Source: Porphyra umbilicalis (taxonomy: Eukaryota; Rhodophyta; Bangiophyceae; Bangiales; Bangiaceae). From it: a DNA stretch of 64,000 bases. Below the pieces are notes generated by a model, which worked only from the letters and a program-made list of their open reading frames with translations, made no database searches and was not told the DNA's origin. Positions 43,545 to 54,554 of this stretch are shown here, piece after piece. Where the stretch lies: NCBI GenBank assembly GCA_002049455.2, contig KV918874.1, positions 124,001-188,000 of the forward strand. The letters are read 5' to 3'. Both the position numbers and the translations under genes were made by a program. How positions within the stretch are numbered: the stretch's first letter is position 1; the number at the start of each line of letters is the position of its first letter.

Positions 43545-44706
43545 TCACTTATCCGCCGCCCGCCGCCGCCCCGCGTAGAACCCCCCATCGACCTTCCACG
43601 TGTACTTTTTGTCCAGCTTGACGCCCCGCCGCCCGCCCTTGTCCGCCCGCCCCTCTGTCGGCAACTTCCAGTCGTTCCCACTCAGGTCGCGGCGCACACG
43701 GGGCAGGCGCACCCCATCGGCCGCCGCGTCCGCTTCCCCGCCCGGGCGGCCCGCGCGCGGCGCATCCCGGTCCAAGTCACCAACCACCGCCTTGACGCGC
43801 ACGCCACGGACGACCAGCTGCGCGTCGGCGGGGACCTTGCGGCGGCCGTCCGTCTCGACGACCCCGTCGACGAGGACGACGCCATTAGCAATCAGCGACG
43901 CGCACGTGTCCGACGAGGCGACGGAGCGGGAGACGAGCGTCTTTAGGAGCGTCCGCGACTTGATGACGGGGGGGCCGTTGGTGGCGCCACCGCCACCACC
44001 GCCGCGCCGGCCGGCGTCGCCAGCGCGCGCGCCGGCGGCCGCCGACCCCCGACCCGCTGCGGCGGCGCCGGGCAAGGCGGTTGCGGGGGCGCCCTTGGCC
44101 GCCTTGGTTTTGCCACGGCCGGCCTTGCCGCCCGCCTTGACGGCGGCCACGATGCTGTCGACGGCGCCGGCGCCCCCCCCCCCCGCTCCTTGGTGCGGCG
44201 GCCACCCGCGCCGCCGCTGCCATTCTGCCCCTTGGGCGACGGTGGTGTCCAGCTGCGCCCCGGGCTGTAGGTGGGCGTCACGCTGCCGTCGGTGGGGTCG
44301 ACCGTGTCCCACTCGGGGACGGACCACCGGACGCCCGAACGGTAGTCGTCGAGCGACCGCCGCGCGCCGTTGTGCTCCGCGCGCGACGCGGGCGCGCCGC
44401 CGCCGCCGCCGCCGGTAGAGGGGGCGCCGTCCCCGCCATTGCCGCCGAGGGCGGCGTCGTCGTCCCACGCGGCGCCGCCGTCGCCGTCGGTGGAGGGTGC
44501 GGCGGCGGCGGTGGGGGGGCGGTGACGGGGGTGGGGGGGGGGGGGCGGACAGCGGCGGCGGGGGCGGAAAAAAACCTCCGCCGGCCGGCAGCGGCCGACA
44601 GGGCGGGGCGGCGGGTGCCGAGGCGGGCGGCCGGGGGGGGAGGCGCGGCGGCTGCGGCCCACGTTGCCACGGGCGGCAGCGCCGCAAAGGCAGCAGCGGC
44701 CGCCAT
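43545..44706 (-). CDS. S4 RNA-binding domain protein, probably organellar; two assembly frameshifts
   Basis: The start MAAAAAFAALPPVATWAAAA and following RRRFFSAPAAAV look like a transit peptide. The middle (RSLDDYRSGVRWSVPEWDTV, PTYSPGRSWTPPSPKGQN) is in the next frame. The C-terminal part (DSIVAAVKAGGKAGRGKTKA, then an S4 domain) is in the third. The S4 fold is seen as TLLKTLVSRSVASSDTCASL, IANGVVLVDGVVETDGRRKV and DAQLVVRGV. A basic tail (KLDKKYTWKVDGGFYAG) follows. Frame switches fall in G/C runs near 44525-44545 and 44171-44183, each fitting one missing base. S4 domains bind structured RNA, in ribosomal proteins and pseudouridine synthases; no catalytic domain is seen, so the target is unknown. 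Confidence 0.72.
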
Positions 44707-45246
44707 GGGGAGAGGGAACGGAACAGGCGCCGACCGTACAGGTGCAAAGGAAGAAGAGAGGGACAGCAGGGGGGTGGCGGGGGAGAGCCAAAAAGAGAGC
44801 GCGCCAGAAGGGTAGTAGGCGGGCAACCGCTGCAGCAGCAGGGGTGCTTCGCCCACGACGACCTTGCCACCAAGGAATCGGGCGCTGTGAAGGACCACGA
44901 GCGCCACCCGAGAGCTCGACCGCCGTCGTGCGTGATGCATCTCATTGGTCAGAGGATCTGAAGCTAACAAAATTTATGGCCCGCCACTTTCAATACTGTA
45001 TTTGTATAAATACAAAAAGTAAGTTGGACTTCCTGGCAAATGCGGGTGTCAGCTGGTCGCTCGCGTCCGTCGCCTACCCTCACCCAACCGCAACCTGCCG
45101 AGGGGCGCTGCGGACCGCTGCTGTGCCTGCCGCGCGTCGCTCTTGCCGTGGCTGCCAGCGTCCCAACGGCGCCGGCTGCCCGCCCCCATGGCCGAGTGCG
45201 TCGACCGCCCCGGCGACGGCTCGGCGCTGTTCGACGGCGGTCCCCC
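44707..45246. other. Divergent promoter region between S4 and START-like genes
   Basis: A 540-bp head-to-head spacer. An AT island at 44968-45020 contains TATAAATA on the plus strand within the palindrome GTATTTGTATAAATAC, which could serve both directions. Confidence 0.5.
45005..45012 (+). promoter_or_regulatory. TATA box of the START-like gene
   Basis: TATAAATA lies 235 bp upstream of the ATG at 45247 and sits in the only AT-rich island of the divergent spacer. The identical octamer is found upstream of the gene at 806-2764. Confidence 0.45.
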
Positions 45247-46970
45247 ATGGCGGCTGCCGACGCCCCCGCCGTGGACGCGGCGGCCGCCGCCGCCGCCCTG
45301 ACGGCCTTCCTCCGCCTCTTCCGCGCCGGGCGGGCGCTCGACGCGGCGGCGGTGGCGACCGCGGCGGGCTTCCTCACCCCCGCCGGGCGGCCGTCTGCGC
45401 CGCCCCGTGCGCTCACCGCCGCGGCGGTGACGGCGGGGGTGCCCGCCGCCGACGCGGCGGCGGCAGTGGCCGCCACCGCCGCGCAAGCGGCCGAGGTGCG
45501 GGCGCTGCAGGCCGCCCTTGCGGGCGCCGTCGAGCCGGCCGCCGCCGACGGGGCGGGCGGGTGGACGCTTGTGTATGGGCCCGCCGAGGAGGAGGCGGCC
45601 GCCGCCGCTGCCGGCAAAGGCGGAGCGTCTCGGTCGGGCGATGGTAACGAGGGCAGGGGCGGCGACGGTGGCGCCGCCGCCGCCGCTGCTGCCGCCGCCG
45701 CCGCCCCCCGCGTGTGGTACCGGCGGCCGCCCGGCGGCGGGTACAGCCTGCGCTTGGACGGCGTCATTTCCGTGGGCCTGTGTCCGCTCGCCTCGTTACT
45801 TTTTGAGGTCGACCTGTACGACCGCCTGTTTTGGTTTGTGCGCTCCGCCGCGGCGCTCGTGCCCGCGGCGGGGGGGGCGGCCGCGGCGGCGGCGGCGGCC
45901 GCGGCCGCCGCCGCGCCCGTCGTCGCTGCTGCCGCCCCCACCGCCCCTGCCGCCACCGCTGCCGACGGTGGCGACGGCGGCGTGCGGGCGCTGCTCGGTC
46001 GCTCCATCGGCCTCCACTTCCCCGCCCCGTGGCCGCTGTCGGACCGCGTCGCGGGCATGGTCGGCTACGGCGTCGACGACTTGGACGGGGGGGGGGGGCA
46101 CCCGCCGTGTACATCCGCTGCCGGTCGGTCGAGGCGGCGGCGGACGGGCTGGCGATTCCCCCGTTTGGGGGGCGGCCGCCCGCTGGTGATGACGCCGTGG
46201 CGGCGGCAGCGGGGGGGGCCCTGCCGACCGGGGGGGGGGGGGGGGGGGAGGCCACGCGGCGGCGTCACCGCCGCGGGAGGTTGTGGCGGGCGCCGGCGGT
46301 GGGGGGGGCACCCCCGCCGCCACCGGCTGCGGCGGCCTCACGCCCGCCGGCAGAGTGCCCACGGTCGGGGCGGCTCCCCGCGGCGGGTCGGCGGCGGCGC
46401 CACCGTTGCCGCCCGGTCGACCGCCCTGCCTTCCGCTCCCGGTACACCCACGGGGGCGGACTCCCCCTCTGCCCCCCCCCCCCCCCCCGCTCCCACCGGC
46501 ACCCTCTACGCGTCGGCCTCGTCCCTCGTGTCCCGCGCTTCGGCGCGCCTGTGGGCGGCGGCGCCCACCCTGTCGACCGCCGCACCGACGGTGCGGGGGA
46601 CCCCCCCCCCCCCTCTGCCGTCGGCGACAGTGGCGGCGGTGGCGGTGGGGGCGCCAACCCCGGCGCGACCGAGATGCGCGTGGCGCCGTCGGGGATGGCG
46701 CTGTGCCCCCTCTCCCCCACGACCACCCGCGTGGTGGCGGTGGCGACGGCGGATCCGGGCCTCCCCGCCCCCCCCGCCGACGCGCTGGTGCGGTGGGTGG
46801 CGGGCGCCGTGGCGCGTGCCGCCCTCCGCGCGTTGGAGGAGCGGGGGGCGGACCTCGGGCGCGCGTCGCCGACGCACGCGCGGCGGGTGGCGGCGGGGGG
46901 GGTGTACACGGTGTTGGAGGCGCGGCTGGCAGAGGTGTGGGCGCGCGGGGAGCGCAAGGCGGCGGCGTGA
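45247..46970 (+). CDS. START-like lipid-binding domain protein (tentative), four assembly frameshifts
   Basis: The N-terminal part is a helical Ala-rich segment (LTAFLRLFRAGRALDAAAVA). The central part has GYSLRLDGVISVGLCPLASL and FEVDLYDRLFWFV, then SIGLHFPAPWPLSDRVAGMV and GYGVDDL. These resemble START-type lipid-binding proteins, where a hydrophobic strand precedes the ...R..v..GYgvd... block. The C-terminal part (RVAPSGMALCPLSPTTTRVV, then LPAPPADALVRWVAGAVARA) matches the strand and long C-terminal helix of that fold. Coding frames run 1, 0, 2, 1, 0 by codon position, switching at G/C runs near 46088, 46230, 46308 and 46605; each step fits one missing base. A Pro/Gly/Ala-rich insert splits the domain. 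The family assignment is from pattern only. Confidence 0.55.
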
Positions 46971-48030
46971 AGGGCAAAGGACGCAGTCGACGTTGGAGTC
47001 ACGCGCGGGAGAGCACACCAGTTTTGACCGGCGGTAGTTGATGATTGGGTGTTTGGCGTGGTGGAAAAGGCCATGGCCGCACCCGCGCAGCCACTGCGCC
47101 CTTGTTAGAGCCGCCGTTGGGGCAGCAAGATACGTAATAGGCTGGACAGGAACACCTTTCTGACTGCGTGTGATTCATACCACCCCGCGCACTTCTCTGC
47201 CCACACCTGGAACCTGGCCATCCCCTACTCGACGCACCTGGAGACAACAGCCGCTTCTTCACCAAGCACTGCAAACAGCCGCATGTGCGTCACGGTTGAC
47301 CGGCGTCAACACCGTCAATGCTGCCAACGTGGGGGGCGGTGACGATGGCAGCTGTGAAGATGGCAACGACGGTATCAGGGCAGTCGAGGCCAGAAATGGA
47401 GACCGACGCTCGTCACCGTCGCGGTACCCACTTTCTCGTCTGCCCTGTATCGCTATGCGAGCCTCGGTAGTGACGACGCTCCGTACGGTTGCCAAGCGGA
47501 CTTGAAAAATCAAGTACCTCAGGCGAGACAGAATGATTCTATTTTCGACAGTCCAGTGAACTTTTGAACCAAATGTGATTTCTGTTCAAATTTTCTTGAA
47601 ATGGTCGTCTCGTTTCTGGCCAATCAACGACCAGTCGAACAGTCGAACAACTTGGCGATGAACACGAGGCCGAGCTACAAACTGTCCGTCAGGTTCTGGA
47701 CGGCTACGGCTCGAGTAGCCCAGTACAGACACCTACACCGATGCTAAGTTCAAGAACATGTCATGGCATGCACGTACTAGTACCACCGCAATAAGAGGGG
47801 TCCCAAGAGACCTGTCGACGTAGCGGAGAGAAGGGCTTCAGAAGTGTACTGCACACTCGGTCCAGGCCAAGAACATGGATGAGCTGGCGGTGCCACTTGC
47901 TGTGTACCAGCGCCGTGGCAAATACATACTGACCGATAGGGCACCTCTGATGCACCCTCCCATCGCATTAAAGCGACAAGCCAGCACCCAACCGTACACT
48001 CGCAGCACACATACATCCAGACCCTCAACA
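46971..48030. other. Spacer, no gene recognised
   Basis: Average to AT-rich composition from 47500 to 47780. No domain-bearing frame and no identified repeat. Confidence 0.4.
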
Positions 48031-48456
48031 TCAGTTCTTCTTTCCCTGTTTGCCCCCCCCGCTACCCAGCAGTCGTGCCAGCGCCTCCTCATTTCGCACA
48101 ACCACCACCGTCGTCGGCGCCTTCTTCAGCGTCACCGCCCCGACCGCGTCCTCGACGCCCTTCTTGGACACAAACTTGGCCGCACAGTGGATGATGCCGA
48201 CGGCGGCCACGCCGCGCGCGGCGGGCGAGTAGTGCTTGACAAGCTGCCCCGCGTCGGCCACGGCGGCCCGCACAGTCGCTGGGGACGGGGTGGGAGACAC
48301 GCCCGTGAGGGCGACGAGCGCGTGCGCCGACGGGCCCGCCGCGAGGTGCACCCACTCATCGTTTTGGCGGGCGGCGCCGACCAGCGCCTGGTTCTGCGCC
48401 GCGTTTTCACCGACGGCAATGCGGATGCCGTCGTCGGAAACAAAGTGGCGGACCAT
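48031..48456 (-). CDS. Stand-alone NFACT-R (DUF814) protein
   Basis: The product is 141 residues. It matches the NFACT-R domain over its whole length: FVSDDGIRIAVGENAAQNQA corresponds to the F.S.dG..I.vGrna.qNd block, NDEWVHLAAGPSAHALV to the DlWfHa...pgsHvvl block, and the tail FVSKKGVEDAVGAVTLKKAP to the basic C-terminal strand region. In Rqc2/RqcH/NEMF this domain binds RNA in ribosome-associated quality control. Single-domain versions exist (CCDC25/Jlp2 in eukaryotes and short bacterial forms). The Gly/Lys tail (GSGGGKQGKKN) is basic. It is divergent from the mitochondrial uL2 gene with 382 bp between ATGs. One intronless frame, no coiled coil. Confidence 0.82.
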   Translation of the reverse strand: MVRHFVSDDGIRIAVGENAAQNQALVGAARQNDEWVHLAAGPSAHALVALTGVSPTPSPATVRAAVADAGQLVKHYSPAARGVAAVGIIHCAAKFVSKKGVEDAVGAVTLKKAPTTVVVVRNEEALARLLGSGGGKQGKKN

Positions 48457-48838
48457 CGTTGACGTGGGGTGGGGATGGGGGGGGAAGGAGCAGGCAGACA
48501 GGTGGAGGGGGGAGGCGGGTTAACCCGCCTCAACCGGTTGTGTTGGCGGTCAGCAACCGAGACTGTGGCGCAGTCCGGCATGCGTCGGCGAAAGAGTGGT
48601 GCAAGGACCCACGTGCATCACCCGTACATTTTAGTTCCCTGACTGTGGATTGAGCCACTCTGAATTCGAACACTCTTTCGTCCTGATCCACTCCTCCATC
48701 GCGACGCACGCCGGTGCCTTCACGCTACCGTGGACGCCGTCGACACCGCCACGTCCCCGCTTGCTCGGGTCTGGCGCTGGTCGCGCCCCCCCGTCCCCGT
48801 GCCGTGCCCCGTTGCCCCCCCCCACCCTTGTCTCTACA

Positions 48839-50059
48839 ATGTTGCGGTCCATGCTATCGCCGTCGAGCGCATCGCGGCTGTGGGTGCTCGCCGGCGCTCT
48901 CCGCCGCCCCCCCCCCCCCCCCGACCCTGCCGGCGCCGGCGCCACGGCCGCCAGTCGGCGGCACGTGGCCGCCGCCGCCGCCGCCGCGGCCGTCGCCCCC
49001 TCCCACGGCAGCGACGCGCCTTCCGATGCCTCCCCCCCCCCCCCCCCCTCCCTTGCCGACGCGGTCGACGGGTCGCCCGACGGCGACGCGTCGCCGCGTG
49101 CGCGGCGGGGCTACACGGGCCCCGGTACGGCGCGGCAACCCCCCCCCCCCCCCGGCGTGGACATTACGCGCCCGCCCGTCATCCAACGGCGCCCCGTCAC
49201 GCCCTCCCAACGGCACACGGCGCTCATCCAACACTCGCTGCTGTTCAAGGGGCGCCCCCTCCGGCGCCTCTGTGAGGGCCTCACCAAAACGGGGGGGCGG
49301 TCCAACACGGGCCAAATCAGCGTCCGCCACATTGGCGGCGGCCACAAGCGCCTGTACCGGCGGGTGGATTTTGTGCGCGCCGCCCACGACGGGAAGGTCG
49401 GCGTCATTGAGCGCGTCGAGTACGACCCCAACCGGTCGGCGCTGATCGCGCTCGTGCGCCACCGCGGCAAGTGCGCGGCGGTGCCCGACGAGCAGCGCCC
49501 CGACCGGTACGCCTACATCCTGTGTCCGGCGGGCGTGTCCCTCGGCGGGGAGGTGGTTGCGAGCCGCTCCGACCCGGCCGCCGCCGACGGCGTTGCCGTC
49601 GACGTGCGGCCGGGCAACGCCATGCGCCTGCGCTACATGCCCGTCGGCACGACGGTGCACAATGTGGAGTTGCGGCCGGGCAAGGGCGGCATCCTCTGCC
49701 GCAGCGCCGGCAGCAGCGCGCAGCTGCTGGAGCGGTCCGTGGCCAAGGGCCTCGCCCTCCTCCGCCTCGCGTCCAAGGAGCAGCGCTACGTGCCGCTCGA
49801 CGCCATGGCGACGGTCGGGCGGGTGTCCAACGCGGAGCACAAGAATGAGTCGATGGGCAAGGCGGGGCGGAACCGGTGGAAGGGCATCCGCCCGTCCGTG
49901 CGGGGGATTGCCATGAACCCGATCGACCACCCGCACGGGGGGCGGACCAACGGGGGGCGCCCGAGCGTCAGCCCGTGGGGGTGGTACACCAAGGGCATGC
50001 GGACGCGCAACACCAAAAAGGCGTCGCAAAAGTTGATCATGAAGCGGCGGCCGTCTTGA
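48839..50059 (+). CDS. MRPL2: Mitochondrial large-subunit ribosomal protein uL2 (bacterial-type L2)
   Basis: The product is 406 residues. Residues 1-125 are Ala/Pro/Ser-rich, with Arg/Leu at the very N-terminus (MLRSMLSPSSASRLWVLAGA), typical of mitochondrial import signals plus linker. From ~126 the L2 fold follows: GRSNTGQISVRHIGGGHKRL, RVEYDPNRSALIALVRH, NAMRLRYMPVGTTVHNVELR, then the peptidyl-transferase-proximal NPIDHPHGGRTNGGRPSVSP with the conserved HPHGG near 362, and a basic tail. Red algal plastid genomes normally keep their own rpl2, so a nuclear bacterial-type copy with this leader is best read as mitochondrial. Clean single frame. Confidence 0.92.
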   Translation: MLRSMLSPSSASRLWVLAGALRRPPPPPDPAGAGATAASRRHVAAAAAAAAVAPSHGSDAPSDASPPPPPSLADAVDGSPDGDASPRARRGYTGPGTARQPPPPPGVDITRPPVIQRRPVTPSQRHTALIQHSLLFKGRPLRRLCEGLTKTGGRSNTGQISVRHIGGGHKRLYRRVDFVRAAHDGKVGVIERVEYDPNRSALIALVRHRGKCAAVPDEQRPDRYAYILCPAGVSLGGEVVASRSDPAAADGVAVDVRPGNAMRLRYMPVGTTVHNVELRPGKGGILCRSAGSSAQLLERSVAKGLALLRLASKEQRYVPLDAMATVGRVSNAEHKNESMGKAGRNRWKGIRPSVRGIAMNPIDHPHGGRTNGGRPSVSPWGWYTKGMRTRNTKKASQKLIMKRRPS

Positions 50060-51172
50060 GGCGCGCCGGCCGGCGGCTGGCCGCGAGGGGGGAGCGGGGG
50101 CGGGCGTTCCGTTGCAGACGCGTTGGTGGAGACCTCCCTTTTTCTTTTTGTTTGTTTGCCTATTCTCTCTCTCTACCAAGCACAGCGGCTTGGTCAGGAG
50201 GGCGCGGTGCTGCGCGCGTGCCACCCGCCCCCCGTCACCAACGCGTCGCGCACCACGTCCGCCACCCCCTCTGGGCCACCACGTCGTGCTGCCGTGCGGG
50301 AGCGCCTCGACGCCGACCGCGTGGCGAGGCGACCCCCCACCCCGCCCCTCGTGGCACGCCGGCGTCGCGTCGAGCGGCGCCGCCGCCGCGCGGCGCCCCA
50401 CCCCGCGCCCGCCCGCCCGCCCGCCGCCACCCAGCCTACGTGCAGCCCCGCGCGTGGTGCCCCAAAATCCGTCGCTCGCCCCGCCCCGCCGCGGCGGCGG
50501 CCCGCAACGGCACCGACGGCCCCCCCGCCACGTACCGACGCGCCCGTGTCGGCGCGCGCGGCGGCGGCGGCGGCGGCGTCGGGCGGTGCCGCCGGCGGGT
50601 GCACCCGCCCTTTTGACCGACGGGGGTGTCGCCGCGTCGCCGTCGCCCCAGCCAGGGGAAGGGGGGGGGGTCCGCGACGCACCCACCGGCGGCCACCCGC
50701 GTCGGCGCGACGCAGCCCCCCCACCGGTGCGCGCCGACGCGTCGGGCGCCCACGGCCGCCGGCGGCGGGTGGCTGCCGTCCGAGGCGGGGCGCACAAACG
50801 CCCCGGGCGGGGGGCCGACCACCTCTGCCGGGCGCCACGCGTGCGGGCCCCCCCCCCCCCCCGCCACGAGCGGGCGGCGGCACGCGCGCGCGGTCGGGCG
50901 GGTCGGCGGCGCGCCGCCGCGGGGCGCCGCACACCCGCCGCCCGCCCGGCGGCCGCTCGCGCCGGCCGTCGGCGTCGACCGCCGGCGGCGCGTCGGGGGG
51001 GGGCGCCGACGCGGCCGCGGCGGCGGCGGCGGCACCGCGTCGGTCGGGCCGCCGCCGCCGACGGCGGCGGCGGCGGCAGGCGTGGCGCCACCCCCCCCCC
51101 GGCGCGCCCGCACGCGCGGGCGCTCGCGCCCGTGGCACCTGCGTCAGCGCGCGGGCGCGCGCGCGGCGGCGC
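50060..51172. other. GC-rich region, possible unrecognised minus-strand gene
   Basis: Several minus-strand frames look partly coding but in short, switching pieces, for example EGVADVVRDALVTGGGWHAR ending at a stop at 50194, SPGWGDGDAATPPSVKRAG and HAWRPAEVVGPPPGAFVRP. This would fit another frameshifted gene ending at 50194, but no domain is recognisable and I cannot define a start. 50140-50180 is pyrimidine-rich. Confidence 0.25.
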
Positions 51173-52136
51173 TCAGTCGGCCATGCCCGCGTCGGGCGGC
51201 GGCGCGTCAGACGCGTCGGCGGCGGCGGCAATCGCCGCAATCGTCAGCGGCGCGTGCCGCGCGTGGCACTGGAAGAGGATCTGGGTGGCGGCGCCGAGGC
51301 GCCGGCGCGGGCGGCGCGCCGGCGGGGGGGACGAGCCGCGGGAGGGTGGGGGACACGGCAGAGACACCAGGGGCGAAACACGGGGGGGTTGGGGAAGCGC
51401 GTCAGTCTACCGCCGCCGGCCGGCACGACGCGCCACTGCGACGCGCGCACGCGGGGGTGAGCAAAGCAGGGAGCGGGGCGGTACGGCACCCACCCCCGAC
51501 GCATTGGCAAAGGCGCGACAACGTACCCGGCTCCAGCTGTCGGGGCCCGCGCGGGACTGGCTCGCAACCCCAACGGGCGCAAAGCGGATGGTGTCCACCG
51601 CCTGTGTGCGGGGCCGCCGCCGCCGCCGCCGCCACCAACAATCACAGGTCGCACGCGCGGGGCGGGGGGGAGCGCCAAGCAGCACAAAACACACAGCACA
51701 CCACACGCCACGAGTAGCAAGTGTCCACGCACGTCGTCAGCGCCTCGCCCCAGCCGGCCACCACAACACCCGCCGGCGCCCGCCCGCTCCACTCCCCCCC
51801 CCCGCCCCCACAAACAACAGCGCCGGCGCCCCCCCCCCCCCCCCCTCAGCGCGCCCCAGCCCCCCCCTCACCCCCCAAACGTACGCCGGCCTCTGTGTCT
51901 GCCTCGGCCACCGCCCGCACATTGACGACGGCGAGGCGGAGGAGGTCGCCCGCCGCCAGCGGGCGCCCGCCCGCGTCCACCCCCGACCCGCCGCCGTCGA
52001 CGGCGGCGCCGTGCAGCGGCCACGCGACGGGCGGCTCGTCGACCGTCTCGAGCTGCCACGCCGGGGGGGGGGGGGCGGCGTGCCGCCCCTCGAGTCGCCC
52101 TCCATGCGGTCGTCACCCCCGTCCGGAGGCCCCTCC

Positions 52137-52173
<37 letters not shown>

Positions 52174-53247
52174 TGCCGCCACCGCCACCGCCGCCGCCGC
52201 CGCCGCCCGCAGACGGTAGGAGCTCATAGCCGACGACTCGCGGCTCGCCGCCGCCCGCCGCGGCGCCATCGTCCATCCACGCGTCGCCGTCGGCGGCGGC
52301 GCCCCCCCCCCCCCCCGCACCCGCCCGCCGCCGCCGGCGCCGCCACCACCGCCGCCGCGGGCGCCACGCGCAACACGGCAACGAGGGGCCACTCGGCGGC
52401 GGGCAGGCCCGCCGGGGGCGGCTCTGGAAACGTTTCCACGGGCCACGCGGAGCAGCGGCGGTCCTTCCACGCGAGCACCAGCGGCGTCGAGCCGACCGTG
52501 TAGCCGCCGGCCTTGGCCACCCACAGGAGGCCGTCCCACTTGGCGGCACCGCCGCCGCCGCCACCGCCACCACCACCACCACCACCACCGCCACCACCCC
52601 CACCACCACCACTACCACCAAAACCACCACCACCACCACCACCACCACCACCACCACCGCCGAGCTCCTCCTCCCCACACACCACCCGGTACGCGCGGCG
52701 GATCCCCCCCCGTCCGCGTCCCACGCCGGCAGCAGCCCCCACGGGCGCCCCCCCCCCCCCCCCCCCTCCCCCCCCCCCCAGGCGGCCGACCCCCCCCCCC
52801 CCTCGGCAATGCGGCCGCCCAAAAAAAAGAGGCGCGCGTCGGCGGGCAGGCCGTCGAGGCGGACCCCCCCCAGGCGAGGCCGTCGACGACCCACACCCCC
52901 CCCCCCCCGCCCCGACAATCACGTCCAAGACCGTCGACGCGCGCCCAAAGGCCGCCGCCCCCTCCCACGACGGCAGCAGCGGGCGCCCGTTGCGGCCGCG
53001 CACGCCGACGCGGCCGCCGGCGGCGACGAGGAGGCCCCGCTTGCCGTCGGGGCGGGGGCGGACGAGCCACCCGCTCGCCAAGTCGGGGGGGAGCGACGCC
53101 CGTGTGAGGTGGGTGGGCGCCGCGAGGAGGGGGGGGGTGGGGGGGGGCGGGGGGGGGGGGGGGGGGGGGTTGCCGTCGGTCCCCGCGGAAGGGCGCCGCC
53201 GCCGCGGCCGCCGCCGCCGGGCGCTGCCGCCGCCGCCGCCACCGCCG

Positions 53248-53284
<37 letters not shown>

Positions 53285-53437
53285 TGTCCTGCGCCCCCCC
53301 CCCCCCCACCCCCCCCCCCCCCTCTCCCCCGGCGGCGGCGGCGGCGGCGCCAACCCCCGCAGCGCGTCGGTGACGGCCGCGCGGGCGGCGGCTTGGCGCG
53401 CCAGCGCCGCCGCGCGGCGCGCGGCGGCGGGCACCAT
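51173..53437 (-). CDS. SNUPN: Snurportin-1-like m3G-cap-binding import adaptor; three exons, several assembly frameshifts
   Basis: Snurportin carries trimethylguanosine-capped snRNPs into the nucleus with importin-beta. The cap-binding domain is recognisable in order: ASLPPDLASGWLVRPRPDGK, RGLLVAAGGRVGVRGRNGRP and STVLDVIVG; then VWVVDGLAWGG (equivalent to YYVLDVMCWGG); ADARLFFLGGRIAE; and KWDGLLWVAKAGGYTVGSTP with LVLAWK (equivalent to VDGLLFYHK..HYTPGSTPLVGWL). The N-terminus (RRAAALARQAAARAAVTDAL) could be the importin-beta-binding helix. Successive blocks lie in frames that step by one at G/C runs, as if each run lacks one base. The 3' part is AWQLETVDEPPVAWPLHGAA up to a GTACGT donor at 51884, exon 51527-51601 and exon 51173-51280, phase 0 throughout. 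Human snurportin has no equivalent of this ~100-residue tail. Confidence 0.8.
51281..51526 (-). other. Second 3' intron of the snurportin gene
   Basis: Donor GTACGT at the 51526 end and acceptor CACCCAG at the 51281 end. Removing it joins PDSWSR to ILFQCHARHAPLTIA in phase 0. The 283-bp first intron, 51602-51884, has the same donor and a CACACAG acceptor. Confidence 0.65.
52205..52235. repeat. 31-bp segment shared with the PIN-like gene (copy in snurportin)
   Basis: Identical except one base to 54955-54985. In both copies it directly adjoins a (GCC)n run. On the minus strand it encodes VGYELLPSAGG here and VGYELLTSAGG in the transporter. Confidence 0.8.
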
Positions 53438-54199
53438 GGGCGGGTGGCGCGCCGCGGCGGCGGCGGCGGCGCGGCGGGCGAGGCGGGAGCCGGGGGGGGG
53501 GGGTCCATCGTCGGGTGTTGGGGGGGGGGGGGGGGGGGGGGGGGGGACCGCCACACGCCGGGGGTGACGGGGGGGGGGGGGGGGGAGGGGGGCGGTGCGC
53601 CGCGCCTGCCCGACCGCGGTCGCCGCGCAGACGGCGGGACGCAGACGGATCGGTGGGGGGGGCCCCGCGTTGATCCCGCCCCGACCGGCGCGGGCGCGCC
53701 CGCAACGGTGTCCGTGGACCGCCACCGCCGGCGGCGGCGGCGGCGGCGGTGGCGGCGGCGGGTGCGGCGGTGGCGGTGGCGTGCCGGCGGCGGTTGTGGG
53801 GCGGTCGGGCCGCGCCGCCGCGCGGGGCGGCGGCCGGCGGCCGGCGCGGAGGCGGTGGCGGGCGCCTGGGGGGCGCGGCGCGCGCGGCGCGCGGCGTGGG
53901 GCGACGGCGTGCCGTCGGCGCGCGCGGCGGCTGTGCGCCCGGGGGGGAGGGGGGCGCCGGGACGGCTCGGGCGGTGCGCGGGGGCAGGGGCGGTCGCGGC
54001 GCCGCAGCGTGGGGCGCCGCTCCCACCCCGCGACCCCGCGCCGCCGCCCGCCGCGCCGTCCGAGGCGCGCCGCCGGCGCGCGTCGTCGCGGGGTGGGGGG
54101 CGCGTGTGCGTGGCTCGCCCAATCTTTCTTCGCCTCTCCTCGCGCGCCTCTGCCCCGCCTTCCCCCCCCGCCCGCCCCCCCCCCCCCCCCCCCCCCACC

Positions 54200-54519
54200 T
54201 CACACGCCCGACACGACCAAAAAAATGGACAGCCCGACCGCCACCGGCACGATCGCCGCCACGTAGACGAGGAGCAGGACGCGCGCAACGGCGGCGGCGA
54301 GGTGCGGCTGGCCCTCCTTGTGGAGCATCAGCACGCTGTTTGGGCGCTCGGCATGGCCGCCTCGACGAGGATGACCATCCGCACCATGGGCGGTAAGACG
54401 ACGCCGGCGGCGGCGAGCGCGGAGAGCGCCGCCAGCGTCACGGCCGGCAGCAGCAGCAGCCGCACGAGCGCCACGCCGAGCGCAATGCGGACGACCGGCA
54501 GGGTGGGGCCCTCGGGGGT

Positions 54520-54554
<35 letters not shown>

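Noticed and set aside
48854..51091. 745-codon minus-strand frame
   Set aside because: Antisense to mitochondrial uL2 over most of its length; only its last part overlaps a possibly coding region at 50.2-51.1 kb, noted separately.
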